Assembly (NCBI RefSeq): GCF_000687165.1
Contig: NZ_JMKU01000014.1
Span: forward strand, 99,715 to 163,714
From: Paracidovorax oryzae ATCC 19882
GTDB lineage: Bacteria > Pseudomonadota > Gammaproteobacteria > Burkholderiales > Burkholderiaceae_C
DNA: 64,000 nt
Direction: 5' to 3'
The first letter of the stretch is position 1. Each line of letters opens with the position of its first letter. The position numbers and the translations under genes were made by a program. Under the pieces are notes generated by a model, which made no database searches, was not told the DNA's origin, and saw only the letters and a program-made list of their open reading frames with translations. Shown piece by piece: positions 36,430 to 46,006 of the stretch.

Positions 36430-37178
36430 GGCGCCACGCGGCACGTGGAAGCGGTCCAGCCCGCCGTGGTGCGTTCCGCGATGACGAGCCAGTCCCCCGT
36501 GCCGGGAGCTTCGGCCATGCGCTCACCTCCGGGTGCCCAGAATGCGCTGCGGCCCACGCAGTCGTAGCCTCCGGTCGGTGCCCCGTGGTTGGCCAGCAGC
36601 ACCGCCATACCGCAGCGCTTCGCGTGGCCCTGCGCACATGCCGTGTCGTGCGCATGCCCGCCACTGGAGACCACCATTCCCGCGGCATACAGCGCTGCTC
36701 CCGCGCGCGCAGCCGCATCGGCATGCGATGCGTGGGAGACGTCGGCGCATACCGCCATGGCCACCGGCAGGCCCTCGAAGCGGTGTACCTGCGCCTCTTC
36801 CGCTCCCGGCTCGGCGTAGAGTTCCTCCCCCGGGTGCAGATGGCGTTTGCGGTACACGGTGACGCCGCCGTCCGGCAGGAAGGTGATGGCGCCAATCCCG
36901 GGCTTGCCGCCGGCCTGCGCAGCGGGAACCGGCGCACCGGCCACCAGCGCCATGCCATGGCGACGCGCGGCACTGCGCAGCGGCGCGAGCGCTTCGTCCA
37001 GCGGCTGGACAGCCGACTGCGCCAGGCCCGCCAGGTCGTAGCCCGACAGCGAGAGCTCGGGAAAGACCAGCAGCCGCACGCCCTCCGCCGCCGCAGCCTC
37101 GGCGAAGCGCAGGTGATTGCCGACATTGGCTACCAGCCCGCCTGGCAGCGAACTGGCCTGGGCCGCCGCGACGCGCAT
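36426..37178 (-). CDS. Carbon-nitrogen hydrolase (nitrilase superfamily)
   Basis: A 250-residue amidohydrolase with the Glu-Lys-Cys triad in place: VFPELSLSGYDLAGL (Glu), VYRKRHLHPGEE (Lys) and VAMAVCADVSHASH (Cys). Such enzymes hydrolyse amides to acid and ammonia. The ATG at 37178 starts right at the first strand (MRVAAAQASSLPGG); a TTG at 37193 would overlap the previous stop by 4 bp. It lies between the phosphohexomutase and waaA genes, all tightly packed and co-oriented. The substrate is not evident. Confidence 0.87.
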   Translation of the reverse strand: MRVAAAQASSLPGGLVANVGNHLRFAEAAAAEGVRLLVFPELSLSGYDLAGLAQSAVQPLDEALAPLRSAARRHGMALVAGAPVPAAQAGGKPGIGAITFLPDGGVTVYRKRHLHPGEELYAEPGAEEAQVHRFEGLPVAMAVCADVSHASHADAAARAGAALYAAGMVVSSGGHAHDTACAQGHAKRCGMAVLLANHGAPTGGYDCVGRSAFWAPGGERMAEAPGTGDWLVIAERTTAGWTASTCRVAP

Positions 37179-37189
37179 GGCCGCGGTCC

Positions 37190-38578
37190 TCAATGCGCGG
37201 CCGCGCCTGGAGCGGCGCCGGGCTTCACGCGCTGCAGCAGCTCCATCATGGCTCCTTCGATGCGGTGCAGCGCCTCGGGCGTATGCCCCTCGAAACGCAG
37301 CACCAGCACCGGCGTGGTGTTGCTCGCGCGGATCAGGCCGAAGCCGTCCGGCCAGTCCACCCGCAGGCCGTCGATCGTGCTGATGCGCGCCGGCGCCGGG
37401 AATGCGCTCTGCGCCAGCGCCTGCAACTCGGCCGTCAGGCGGTGAGGCTCGCCTTCCTCGCAGGCCACGTTCAGCTCGGGCGTGGAATGGCTGGTGGGCA
37501 GGTCGTTGAGCACCGCGCTGGGGTCGTCATGGCGGCTCAGGATCTCCAGAAGGCGGCAGCCTGCGTAGGTGCCGTCGTCGAAGCCGAACCAGCGCTCCTT
37601 GAAGAAGATGTGGCCGCTCATCTCGCCGCCCAGCGGGGAGTCGAGCTCCTTCATGCGGGCCTTGATGAGCGAGTGCCCGGTCTTGTACATCACGGCCTGC
37701 CCGCCCACGGCCTCGATGGCCGGCGCCAGGCGCTGGGTGCACTTCACGTCGAACAGGATGGGAGCGCCCGGCACGCGCGAAAGCACGTCGCGCGCGAACA
37801 GCATCATCTGGCGGTCGGGGAAGATGTTCTGCCCGTCCTTGGTGACGATGCCCAGCCGGTCGCCGTCGCCGTCGAAGGCCAGGCCCAGCTCGGCGTCGCT
37901 CTCCTGCAGCGCGCGGATCAGGTCGCGCAGATTCTCGGGCTTGCTGGGATCGGGATGGTGGTTGGGGAAGTTGCCGTCCACCTGCGAGAACAGCTCGATC
38001 ACCTCGCAGCCGAGGGCCCGGAAGATGCCCGGTGCAGAGGCGCCCGCGATGCCGTTGCCGCTGTCCACCACGATCTTGATCGGGCGCTCGAGCTTCACGT
38101 CGGACGTGATGCGCTGCACGTAGGCGGCCAGCACGTCGGCCTGCCGCACCGAGCCGCCGGGCTGCAGGTCCCAGCTTTCCTCTTCCATCGTGCGGCGCAG
38201 GCCCTGGATTTCCTCGCCGTAGATGGCACGGCCGGCCAGCACCATCTTGAAGCCGTTGTAGTCCTTGGGATTGTGGCTGCCCGTCACCTGGATGCCGCTC
38301 TGGCACAGGGTGTGGGCCGCGAAGTACAGCATCGGCGTGGTCACGGCGCCGACGTCGATCACTTCGATGCCGGCATCCACCAGCCCCTCGATCAGCGCGC
38401 GGGACAGTGCCGGGCCGGACAGCCGCCCGTCGCGTCCCACTGCCACGGTGGACTGGCCTTCGCGGCGGGCCGCCGTGCCGAATGCACGGCCCAGGGCGCG
38501 CGCGACATCCTCGGTCAGGGTGGTCGGCACGACGCCGCGGATATCGTAGGCCTTGAAAATGGCGGAATGAAGCTGCAC
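37190..38578 (-). CDS. Phosphomannomutase/phosphoglucomutase
   Basis: A 462-residue alpha-D-phosphohexomutase (AlgC/ManB class) interconverting hexose 1- and 6-phosphates for surface polysaccharide precursors. Motifs: FKAYDIRGVVPTTLTEDVARALGRAFG, the phosphoserine loop GIQVTGSHNPKDYNGFK, the Mg site LGLAFDGDGDRLGIV, the sugar-binding GGEMSGHIFFKE, and the phosphate-binding RASNTTPVLVLRFEG. The frame continues to 38899 upstream, but the GTG at 38578 (VQLHSAIFKAYDIRG) with an AGGAA site 10 bases before it gives the family's normal start. It heads the unit leading to waaA. Confidence 0.93.
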   Translation of the reverse strand: MQLHSAIFKAYDIRGVVPTTLTEDVARALGRAFGTAARREGQSTVAVGRDGRLSGPALSRALIEGLVDAGIEVIDVGAVTTPMLYFAAHTLCQSGIQVTGSHNPKDYNGFKMVLAGRAIYGEEIQGLRRTMEEESWDLQPGGSVRQADVLAAYVQRITSDVKLERPIKIVVDSGNGIAGASAPGIFRALGCEVIELFSQVDGNFPNHHPDPSKPENLRDLIRALQESDAELGLAFDGDGDRLGIVTKDGQNIFPDRQMMLFARDVLSRVPGAPILFDVKCTQRLAPAIEAVGGQAVMYKTGHSLIKARMKELDSPLGGEMSGHIFFKERWFGFDDGTYAGCRLLEILSRHDDPSAVLNDLPTSHSTPELNVACEEGEPHRLTAELQALAQSAFPAPARISTIDGLRVDWPDGFGLIRASNTTPVLVLRFEGHTPEALHRIEGAMMELLQRVKPGAAPGAAAH

Positions 38579-38852
38579 GAGATGGTTCCTTTGCTGGCAG
38601 GCCCGCATTGCGGCCGCGGCGCCCGGATCGGGGGCCGCGGCGGCAGTGCATGGGCCGGTGGAGCGGATGCGGCGCGCTTGCGGGTAACGGAGGCGCGCCA
38701 TCTGCGGATTCGCGGGGATTGTAGGCGTCGCGCACACGACCGGCGGGCGGGCCACGCGTAGGCGGAGGCCGCTTCTTGGCGCCCGACGTCCAGGCCCCTC
38801 GGTGCGGCAGGCACAGGTCCGGAAACGGCCAGCGCCGCGCCGGCCGGCGCCT

Positions 38853-40424
38853 ATGATGGCCTGCATGCAATCGCCCGACGCCCCTGCCGCCCCGCCCACC
38901 GCCGATGCACTGGACGACGGCCGCTATCTGGCCCTTGCGGCACGCGATGCGCGTTTCGACGGGCGGTTCTTCACCGGCGTCACGTCCACGGGCATCTACT
39001 GCCGGCCCGTCTGCGCGGTCCGCACGCCGCGCCGCGAGAACTGCCGCTTCTTTGCACTGGCCGCCCAGGCGGAAAATGCCGGTTTCCGACCATGCCTGCG
39101 CTGCCGGCCGGAGCTCGCGCCGCGCGTGCCGGCCTGGTCCGTGCAGGATGCACGCAGCATCCTGGTGCGCGAGGCCCTGCGGTTCCTGGATGCGGAAGGC
39201 GCCTGGGACACGCCCGCTGCGGCAGCCAGCGGCGGCGCGCCCGTACAGCGCCTGGCGGCCCGGCTGGGCGTGAGCGACCGGCACCTGCGCCGCGTATTCG
39301 AGGCGGCCCTGGGCATCTCGCCGCTCCAGTACCTGCAAACGCGCCGGCTGCTGACGGCCAAGCAACTGCTCACCGACACCGACCTGCCCGTCACCCAGGT
39401 CGCGCTGGCCAGCGGCTTCGGCAGCGTCCGGCGCTTCAATGCCGCCTTTTCCGGGCACTACCGGCTGCAGCCCACGGCGCTGCGCCGCGCGGGCAGCCAG
39501 GCCGCCGCGGGCCCGGCCTCCGGAGCGGTGCGCCTGGCCTACCGGCCGCCGCTGGACATCGCGGCCCTGCTGGGCTTTTTCGCGCAGCGCCGCATCCACG
39601 GCATGGAAGCCGTGGATGCGGCTGAGGGCCTCGAACTGCGCCGCACGGCCAGGCTGCCGGACGCGGAAGGACGCGAATGCACGGGCTGGCTGGCGGCACG
39701 CTTCACCAGCGGCACGGCCGCCGCGCGGGGCGGTGCGCCGAAGCCCCATGTGGTCCTGAGCGTCTCCAGCAGCCTCCTGCCAGCCCTGCCGGGTGTCATC
39801 GCCCGGGTGCGCGGCATGCTGGACCTGGACGCGGACCCCGAAGCGATCAATGCCGTGCTGCACCGCGACTTCCCGCACGGCGACGGCTTGCGCGTTCCGG
39901 GCGCATGGGACGGCTTCGAGCTCGCCGTGCGCGCGGTGCTCGGCCAGCAGGTTACGGTCGCCGCGGCACGCACTCTGGCGCAGCGCGTGGTCGAGCGCTG
40001 GGGCGAACCCATCGCCACCCCCTGGCCGGATCTCTGCCGGCTGTTCCCTGCACCTTCGGTGCTGGCCGGCTGCGACGGCGACGCGCTGGGCCGGCTCGGC
40101 ATCGTGCGCCAGCGCCAGGCGGCCATCCTGGCGCTGTCCCGCGCGGTGGCGGAAGGCCGTCTCTCACTGCACGCCGCGGCCGATGTGGAAGCCACCATCG
40201 TGGCACTTCGCGCCCTGCCCGGCATCGGCGACTGGACGGCGCAGTACATCGCCATGCGCGCGCTGCGGTGGCCCGACGCCTTTCCCGCAGGCGACGTCGC
40301 GCTGCACAAGGCACTGGCGGTGCAGTCCGCCCCCCGGCCTGCGCGGGCGGCGGAGGATGCATCCCAGGCATGGCGGCCGTGGCGCAGCTACGCCGTCGTG
40401 CGTGCATGGGCCGACTCCTCCTGA
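38853..40424 (+). CDS. Ada-AlkA fusion: methyl-phosphotriester sensor / AraC regulator / 3-methyladenine glycosylase
   Basis: A ~523-residue fusion. Order: Ada zinc domain (about 15-95) with TGVTSTGIYCRPVCAVRTPRRENCRFF and RPCLRCRPEL supplying the four Cys including the methyl acceptor; an AraC helix-turn-helix (about 110-205, LAARLGVSDRHLRRVFEAALGISPLQYLQTRRLL); then AlkA N-terminal and HhH-GPD glycosylase domains (about 225-520), with WDGFELAVRAVLGQQVTVAAART, LPGIGDWTAQYIAMRALRWPDAFPAGD. The catalytic Asp of AlkA is the D in FPAGD. It detects and repairs alkylated DNA. Ogt follows as a separate gene. Several in-frame ATGs (38853, 38856, 38865) could start it. Confidence 0.9.
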   Translation: MMACMQSPDAPAAPPTADALDDGRYLALAARDARFDGRFFTGVTSTGIYCRPVCAVRTPRRENCRFFALAAQAENAGFRPCLRCRPELAPRVPAWSVQDARSILVREALRFLDAEGAWDTPAAAASGGAPVQRLAARLGVSDRHLRRVFEAALGISPLQYLQTRRLLTAKQLLTDTDLPVTQVALASGFGSVRRFNAAFSGHYRLQPTALRRAGSQAAAGPASGAVRLAYRPPLDIAALLGFFAQRRIHGMEAVDAAEGLELRRTARLPDAEGRECTGWLAARFTSGTAAARGGAPKPHVVLSVSSSLLPALPGVIARVRGMLDLDADPEAINAVLHRDFPHGDGLRVPGAWDGFELAVRAVLGQQVTVAAARTLAQRVVERWGEPIATPWPDLCRLFPAPSVLAGCDGDALGRLGIVRQRQAAILALSRAVAEGRLSLHAAADVEATIVALRALPGIGDWTAQYIAMRALRWPDAFPAGDVALHKALAVQSAPRPARAAEDASQAWRPWRSYAVVRAWADSS

Positions 40425-40496
40425 GCCCACGCCACGCTGCACGCCCGCCCCACCTGGCGCCTCCGATCCTTCCCTTTCCATCGACAGACTCCCGCC

Positions 40497-41105
40497 ATGC
40501 CGCTCCCCACCGCTTCTCCCGCCCCCCTCGTCCAGATGCGCATCGCCAGCCCGCTCGGCGACATCCGCCTCGCCGCCTCGGCCGCGGGCCTGGCCGGGAT
40601 CTGGTTCGACGGCCAGCGCCACCAGCCCACCGGCCGCCTCGACGGCCCCGGCGCCTGGCCGCATGACCCTTCGCACCCTGTCCTGGTCGCCGCGGCCTCG
40701 CAACTGCGCGAATACCTGGAAGGCCGGCGCAGCCGGTTCGACATTCCCCTCGATCTCACGGCCGGTACCGCCTTCCAGCGCGATGTCTGGCAGGCCCTCG
40801 TGGAGATACCGCACGGCGCCGTCACCAGTTATGCGGCCCTGGCCCGCGCGATGGGCCGCCCGCTCGCAGTGCGGGCCGTGGGCGCGGCGGTCGGGCGCAA
40901 TCCGGTCAGCGTGATCGTGCCGTGCCACCGCGTGCTCGGATCGGACGGCACCCTCACCGGGTACGCCGGCGGCCTGCCGCGCAAAACCGCCCTGCTGCGG
41001 CTGGAAGGAGCGCTTCCGCACCACCTGCGCACCCTGCCCCTCTGGCCGGAAGGCGACGCCATCGCCTTCGGCACCGGCGGCCCGCGCACCGGGGTGGCGG
41101 CGTGA
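40497..41105 (+). CDS. ogt: Methylated-DNA-[protein]-cysteine S-methyltransferase
   Basis: Suicide repair enzyme for O6-methylguanine. The 202-residue protein has MRIASPLGDIRLAASAAGLAGIWF at the start and the catalytic domain with GTAFQRDVWQALVEIPHGAVTSYAALARAMGRPLAVRAVGAAVGRNPVSVIVPCHRVLGSDGTLTGYAGGL; the PCHRV Cys is the methyl acceptor. It lies 72 bp after the Ada-AlkA gene and overlaps the following exporter gene by 4 bp. Together with its neighbour it supplies the functions of a complete adaptive response. Confidence 0.94.
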   Translation: MPLPTASPAPLVQMRIASPLGDIRLAASAAGLAGIWFDGQRHQPTGRLDGPGAWPHDPSHPVLVAAASQLREYLEGRRSRFDIPLDLTAGTAFQRDVWQALVEIPHGAVTSYAALARAMGRPLAVRAVGAAVGRNPVSVIVPCHRVLGSDGTLTGYAGGLPRKTALLRLEGALPHHLRTLPLWPEGDAIAFGTGGPRTGVAA

Positions 41106-42007
41106 ACGCAGCGGCCGGCGTGCTGCCCGCCCGCCACTGGCTCGGCGAATTCCTGTTGCTGTCCGCACTCTGGGGCGCCTCCTTCCTCTTCATGCGCCTG
41201 GGCGCGTCCGAATTCGGCCCCCTGCCCACGGCGGGGCTGCGCGTGTCGCTGGCCACCCTGTTCCTCTGGCCCATCCTGCTGCGCCAGGGCCAGTGGCCCG
41301 CGCTGCGCCGCCACTGGAAGCCGATCCTGCTGGGCGGCGTCATCAACTCCGCCATCCCGTTCGCACTGTATGCCTGGGCCGTGCTGCACATCACCACGGG
41401 GCTGTCGTCCATCCTGAATGCCACCGTGCCGCTGTTCGGCGCGCTCGTGGCCTGGGCGTGGCTCGGCGACCGCATCGGCCGGCTGCGGTGGGCCGGACTG
41501 GCGATCGGCTTCGCTGGCGTGGCACTGCTGGCCTGGCGCGCGCCCGCGGCGATCGGCTTCAAATCGGACCATGCCATCTGGGCGGTCGGGGCCTGCCTCC
41601 TGGCCACCACCTGCTATGCCGTGGGCGCCAGCTATGCCCGGCAGCACCTGGTCGGGCTGCCGCCGCTCGCCACCGCCACGGGCAGCCAGCTGGGCGCCAC
41701 CCTCGCGCTTGCCCTGCCCGCGCTGTGGTCCTGGCCGGCGCGAGCCCCGGGTCCCGGGGCCTGGGCCGCGGTCATCGCCATCGCCGTGCTGTGCACGGGC
41801 ATTGCCTACATCCTGTACTTCCGGCTGATCGCGCATGCCGGTCCGAGCCGGGCGCTCGCCGTGACCTTCCTCGCCCCCGTGTTCGCGGTGGCCTACGGAG
41901 CCCTGTTCCTAGGCGAAACGATCACGCCGTGGATGGTCGGCTGCGGCGCGGTCATCGTGTGCGGCACCATGCTCTCCACCGGGCTGGTCCGCCCGCGCGG
42001 ACGCTGA
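41102..42007 (+). CDS. EamA/DMT-superfamily transporter
   Basis: A 301-residue ten-span exporter with two EamA repeats: FLLLSALWGASFLFMRLGASEFGPLPTAGLRVSLA ... ITTGLSSILNATVPLFGALVAWAWLGDRIGRLRWAGLAIGFAGV, and the second half ending YFRLIAHAGPSRALAVTFLAPVFAVAYGALFLGETITPWMVGCGAVIV. The GTG at 41102 overlaps the ogt stop (GTGA), so translation is coupled. Members export amino acids or drugs; the solute is unknown. The link to DNA repair is positional only. Confidence 0.9.
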   Translation: MNAAAGVLPARHWLGEFLLLSALWGASFLFMRLGASEFGPLPTAGLRVSLATLFLWPILLRQGQWPALRRHWKPILLGGVINSAIPFALYAWAVLHITTGLSSILNATVPLFGALVAWAWLGDRIGRLRWAGLAIGFAGVALLAWRAPAAIGFKSDHAIWAVGACLLATTCYAVGASYARQHLVGLPPLATATGSQLGATLALALPALWSWPARAPGPGAWAAVIAIAVLCTGIAYILYFRLIAHAGPSRALAVTFLAPVFAVAYGALFLGETITPWMVGCGAVIVCGTMLSTGLVRPRGR

Positions 42008-42186
42008 TCCGGAAGCCGCGGCGCTTCGCGCTGCGGCAGCCCGATAATTTGTGGAATGGCGGCAGCAATTGCCGCGAGGATCGCTCCGCGAGCCTAAACT
42101 CGGCCATATGCCCGACATTGCCCGCCAAGCCCGAGCACTCCCGGCCGCCAGGTCCGGGGGGCCGGGCATTGCACGGGGGGCGCCCC

Positions 42187-45100
42187 ATGGCGGGTGAAGC
42201 GGGCCTCTCCTTCTGGCTCCACCTGGCATTGGTGGGCTTGCTGGCCGCCGTGCCTGCGCGCCTCCTGGCCGGTGCGTCCTCCCGGCGCATCCTCCCCGTG
42301 CTCGCAGGCCTGGCCGCAGGCGCGGCCTCATGGGGTTCCCTGGCCACCGCCGCCTGGATGGACGCCGTCCCCACGGGCGTCGCGGCGCTCTGCTTCGGCC
42401 TGCAGGCCGGCGCGGTGAGTGCCCTGGTGGCGGCCCTGGGCAGCGCCGTGCTGCTGCCCGCGGCCACGCCGCAGGCGGCCGGCCTGCTCGTAACTGCCTG
42501 CGCGCTGGGCCTCGCATGGCGCCTGGCACAGCGCCGCCTCCCGCCCCGGATGGCCTGGCTCGACCTGGCCGGCCTGGGGCTCATGCTGGCACTCGTCGTA
42601 CGCGCATGGGGCGGCCACGCGCCCTGGGCCGGGTTCGCGGGGGTGCTGCTCCTGGGAGGGGGCGTGAAACTGGTGCTCGGCCGTGCGCAGGCGGCCAATA
42701 CGCTCGGGCGCCAGCAGGCCGACCTGAACGCGATGCTGGACGCCAGCGGCGGGGGGCGCTGGGAATGGTTCGTCCAGGAGCGGCGCCTCGTCTGCCACGG
42801 CCCTGTCTATGAAGCACTCGGCATCGAGCCCGGCGGCCAAGGCTGCCACGTGGACCGATGGACCACCCTGCGCCATCCGGACGACACCGAACGGCTCGCC
42901 GCGCAACTGCAGCACATGGTGGCCGGGCTCGAAGCCACCTTCAGCGCGGAATACCGCATGCGCGACACGGAGGGCCGCTGGCGCTGGATCATCTCCCGCG
43001 GGCAGGTATGCGAGCGCGACGCCCAGGGCAAGGTGCTCCGCATGGCCGGCATCCACCTGGATGCGACGGCCCTGCGGCAGGTGCAGGACGCCGTCCGGAT
43101 CTCCGAAGAGCAGCACTCCGTCGTCTATCAGATATTGCCGGATCCGGCCTGCATCACGCGCCTGGAAGATGGCCGCTGCATCGACATCAACCCGGCCTTC
43201 TCCGCGCTGTTCGGCATTCCCCGCGCCGCCGCCGTCGGCCGCACCTCGCTCGAACTCGGGCTCTGGCCGTCGCAGCAGGCGCGAGAGGACATGCTGGCCA
43301 CCCTGCGCCGCGAAGGCCGCGTGCTGAAGATGCCCATCCAGGTGCAGGGCGCGGGCATGCGGGCCGTTCCGGGCCTGTTCTCGGCCAGCCGTGCCAGCAT
43401 CGGCGGCGAAGAATGCATCGTTTCGGTGTTCCAGGACCTGTCCGCCACGCAGCGCGCACACGACCAGCTGGCCGCCGCCCACGGCCTGCTGGTGCAGGCC
43501 GGCCGCATGGCGGGCCTGGGCGTCTGGGAGCACCGGCACGGCCAGGGGCTGGTGTACTGGTCGGACGTGTGCTTCGACATCCACGGCCTGCCCCGCGGCG
43601 GCCTGCTGCCCGGGCCGGTCGAATACCTGCGCGACTTCGTCGCCGCGCCGTTCAGGAACACCCTGGCGGACCTGTTCCGGCGCGGCCACCAGAACGCCGT
43701 GGGATGGTCCTGCGAGGCGCAGATCCTGAGGGCGGACGACGGCCGCGCGGTCTGGGTGCGCGTCCATGCCGAACCGGTGCTCGAAGCCGGGGCCGTCACC
43801 GGCGTGCGGGGCGTCATGCAGGACATCGACGAGTGGAAGCGGGCGGCCGAGCGGCTGAGCCAGTCCGAAGACCGCTTCATGCGCATCTTCGAGCTGATGC
43901 CCTACCCCGTGCTCATGTCGCGGCGCGCGGATGGCGTCTACCTCATGGTCAACGAGGCCTGGGAGCGGTTGACCGGCATTCCGCGCGACCAGGCGCTGGG
44001 CCGCACGGCCGTGGAGCTCGGCCTGTTCTCGGCGGAGGGCCGCCGGCAGTTGCTCGACACCATGAGCGGCCGCACCGTCCACAACGCGCTCGAAATCACG
44101 ATCCACCCGCGCACCGGCGGCGACCGCACCCTGCTGCAGTCCATGCATGCCGCCGAGCTCGACGGAACACCCGTCTGGCTGGTTTCCGCGCACGACATCA
44201 CCGAACGCAAGCGCAACGAAGACCTCATCCGCGACCGCGAGGCGCTGCTGTCGCTCACCCTGTCGGCGGCGTCCCTCGGACTGTGGGACTGGAACATCTC
44301 CACCGGGACGGTCACGGGCGACGCGCGCTGGCGCGAACTGCACGGCGTGGCGGCCACCGCCGGGCCTCCGGGGGACACGGGGGTGCACTGGACCAGCGGC
44401 ATGGCGCCCGCCGACATCGAGAACGTCACCGATGCCCTGGAGCGGCACGTCGCCCGCCCCGACTCCCACTTCGATGCGACCTGGCAGGTGGCACCCAGCC
44501 CGTCCGCCCCCCCGGGCGCTCCCGCGGGCCGCTGGGTACGCAACCTCGGCAAGATCGTGGGCCACGACGAACGGGGCCGCCCCGGGCGCATGCTCGGCGT
44601 CTCCATCGACGTGACCAGCCAGCGCGTTCAGGAGGACATGCTCCAGCAACTGGCCCATTTCGATGCGCTCACCGGCCTGCCCAACCGGGTGCAGCTCGCA
44701 CGCCGCCTGGAGCAGGCCATGGCGCAGGCGCGCGCCGGCGGATGGCAGCTGGGCGTGGCCTACCTGGACCTCGATGGATTCAAGCCGGTGAACGACCGGC
44801 TGGGCCACAGCGCGGGCGACCGGCTCCTGGTGATCGTGGCCGGCCGGCTCACCCGGGCCCTGCGGCCCGTGGACTGCGTGGCACGGCTCGGCGGGGACGA
44901 ATTCGTGCTGCTGATGCCCGAACTGCAATCGCGCGCCGATGCCGAACAGCTGCTGCGCCGCCTCATGGACAACCTCGCCGCGCCCTATACGCTGGGCACG
45001 GAGCGTGTCACGGTCACGGCCAGCGTGGGCTACACCCTCTATCCGGAAGACGCCTCCGATGCCGACACGCTGCTGCGCCATGCCGACCATGCGATGTACG

Positions 45101-45969
45101 GCGCCAAGCAGGGCGGACGCAACCGCGTGCAACCCTTCGACGCTGCGCAGGAGCGCGCCCGGCAGACGTTGCGCGAGCAGGCCGAGCGCATGCGCGAAGC
45201 CCTGGCCCGGGGACAGTTTATGCTCTACCTGCAGCCCAAGGTGGACATGCGCTCCGGCGCAGTCGTCGGCGCGGAAGCGCTGGCCCGGTGGAAACACCCC
45301 GACCAGGGCATCCTCGCGCCGGGCGCCTTCCTGCACCTCATCGAGGGCGCGGAACTCGAAGCCGCCTTCGGTGAATGGGTGGTCGATTCGGCGCTGGACC
45401 TGATCGAGCAGCTGCGTGCCGGCGGCCTGGAACTGCCGGTGAGCGTGAACATCTCGGCGCGCCACCTGCAGCAGACAGGATTCGCGCAGTGGCTGGCAGA
45501 CCGCATGGCCCAGCGGCCCGGCATACCGCACCGCCTGCTCGACCTGGAAATCACCGAAAGCGCGGCCCTCTACGACATGGACCACGTGGCGCCGCAGTTG
45601 ACGCAACTGCGCGAACTCGGCACCACCGTGTCCCTCGACGACTTCGGCACGGGCTATTCATCGCTGTCCTACCTGCGCCGGCTGCCCATGGACACGCTCA
45701 AGCTCGACCGCAGCTTCGTGCACGGCATGATGAGCGACCGGGGCGACTACGCCATCGTGCAGGGCGTCATCGGGCTCGCGCGCTCCTTCGGTTACTCCAT
45801 CGTGGCCGAGGGCGTGGAAACGGAAGCCCAGGGCCTGACCCTGATGCGCCTGGGCTGCAACCTGGCCCAGGGGTACTGCATCTCCCGGCCCATGCCTCCC
45901 GAGGAATTTCCCGGCTGGGTGGCGCAGTGGCGCGCCCCGGAAACCTGGCGCCCGCCCGTGGTCGTCTGA
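42187..45969 (+). CDS. PAS-GGDEF-EAL cyclic-di-GMP enzyme with membrane-sensing N-terminus
   Basis: A 1260-residue protein. Four or five hydrophobic spans occupy about residues 8-160; then successive PAS/PAC modules (about 175-310, 315-420, 425-560, 565-690, 690-810), with GRWEWFVQERRLVCHG and ISRGQVCERDAQGKVLRMAGIHLDAT in the first. A GGDEF domain follows (about 820-980, ARLGGDEFVLLMPELQS, intact GGDEF). The EAL domain (about 1000-1250) keeps AEALARWKHP, the metal-ligand Glu in LEITESA, LDDFGTGYSSLSYLRRLP and VAEGVETEAQG. Both halves look catalytically competent. It lies 179 bp after the exporter gene. The large PAS array suggests tuning of the second messenger by redox or small ligands. Confidence 0.92.
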   Translation: MAGEAGLSFWLHLALVGLLAAVPARLLAGASSRRILPVLAGLAAGAASWGSLATAAWMDAVPTGVAALCFGLQAGAVSALVAALGSAVLLPAATPQAAGLLVTACALGLAWRLAQRRLPPRMAWLDLAGLGLMLALVVRAWGGHAPWAGFAGVLLLGGGVKLVLGRAQAANTLGRQQADLNAMLDASGGGRWEWFVQERRLVCHGPVYEALGIEPGGQGCHVDRWTTLRHPDDTERLAAQLQHMVAGLEATFSAEYRMRDTEGRWRWIISRGQVCERDAQGKVLRMAGIHLDATALRQVQDAVRISEEQHSVVYQILPDPACITRLEDGRCIDINPAFSALFGIPRAAAVGRTSLELGLWPSQQAREDMLATLRREGRVLKMPIQVQGAGMRAVPGLFSASRASIGGEECIVSVFQDLSATQRAHDQLAAAHGLLVQAGRMAGLGVWEHRHGQGLVYWSDVCFDIHGLPRGGLLPGPVEYLRDFVAAPFRNTLADLFRRGHQNAVGWSCEAQILRADDGRAVWVRVHAEPVLEAGAVTGVRGVMQDIDEWKRAAERLSQSEDRFMRIFELMPYPVLMSRRADGVYLMVNEAWERLTGIPRDQALGRTAVELGLFSAEGRRQLLDTMSGRTVHNALEITIHPRTGGDRTLLQSMHAAELDGTPVWLVSAHDITERKRNEDLIRDREALLSLTLSAASLGLWDWNISTGTVTGDARWRELHGVAATAGPPGDTGVHWTSGMAPADIENVTDALERHVARPDSHFDATWQVAPSPSAPPGAPAGRWVRNLGKIVGHDERGRPGRMLGVSIDVTSQRVQEDMLQQLAHFDALTGLPNRVQLARRLEQAMAQARAGGWQLGVAYLDLDGFKPVNDRLGHSAGDRLLVIVAGRLTRALRPVDCVARLGGDEFVLLMPELQSRADAEQLLRRLMDNLAAPYTLGTERVTVTASVGYTLYPEDASDADTLLRHADHAMYGAKQGGRNRVQPFDAAQERARQTLREQAERMREALARGQFMLYLQPKVDMRSGAVVGAEALARWKHPDQGILAPGAFLHLIEGAELEAAFGEWVVDSALDLIEQLRAGGLELPVSVNISARHLQQTGFAQWLADRMAQRPGIPHRLLDLEITESAALYDMDHVAPQLTQLRELGTTVSLDDFGTGYSSLSYLRRLPMDTLKLDRSFVHGMMSDRGDYAIVQGVIGLARSFGYSIVAEGVETEAQGLTLMRLGCNLAQGYCISRPMPPEEFPGWVAQWRAPETWRPPVVV

Positions 45970-45972
45970 CGC

Positions 45973-45996
45973 CGGCCTGTAGCGGACTGCAGGCCG
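45973..45996. terminator. Hairpin between convergent GGDEF/EAL and tetR genes
   Basis: CGGCCTGTAG / CTGCAGGCCG pair over 10 bp (one G-T wobble) around a CGGA tetraloop. It starts four bases after the stop at 45969 and before the opposing stop at 46007. There is no T-run. A bidirectional mRNA end is likely. Confidence 0.5.
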
Positions 45997-46006
45997 CGGA
46001 ATGCGG

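Noticed and set aside
37527..39878. A 783-codon minus-strand frame spanning the phosphohexomutase and Ada-AlkA genes
   Set aside because: It crosses two well-supported genes in other frames and has no domain.
42328..45606. A 1092-codon minus-strand frame opposite the PAS-GGDEF-EAL gene
   Set aside because: It is a shadow. The plus strand carries intact GGDEF and EAL motifs in frame.
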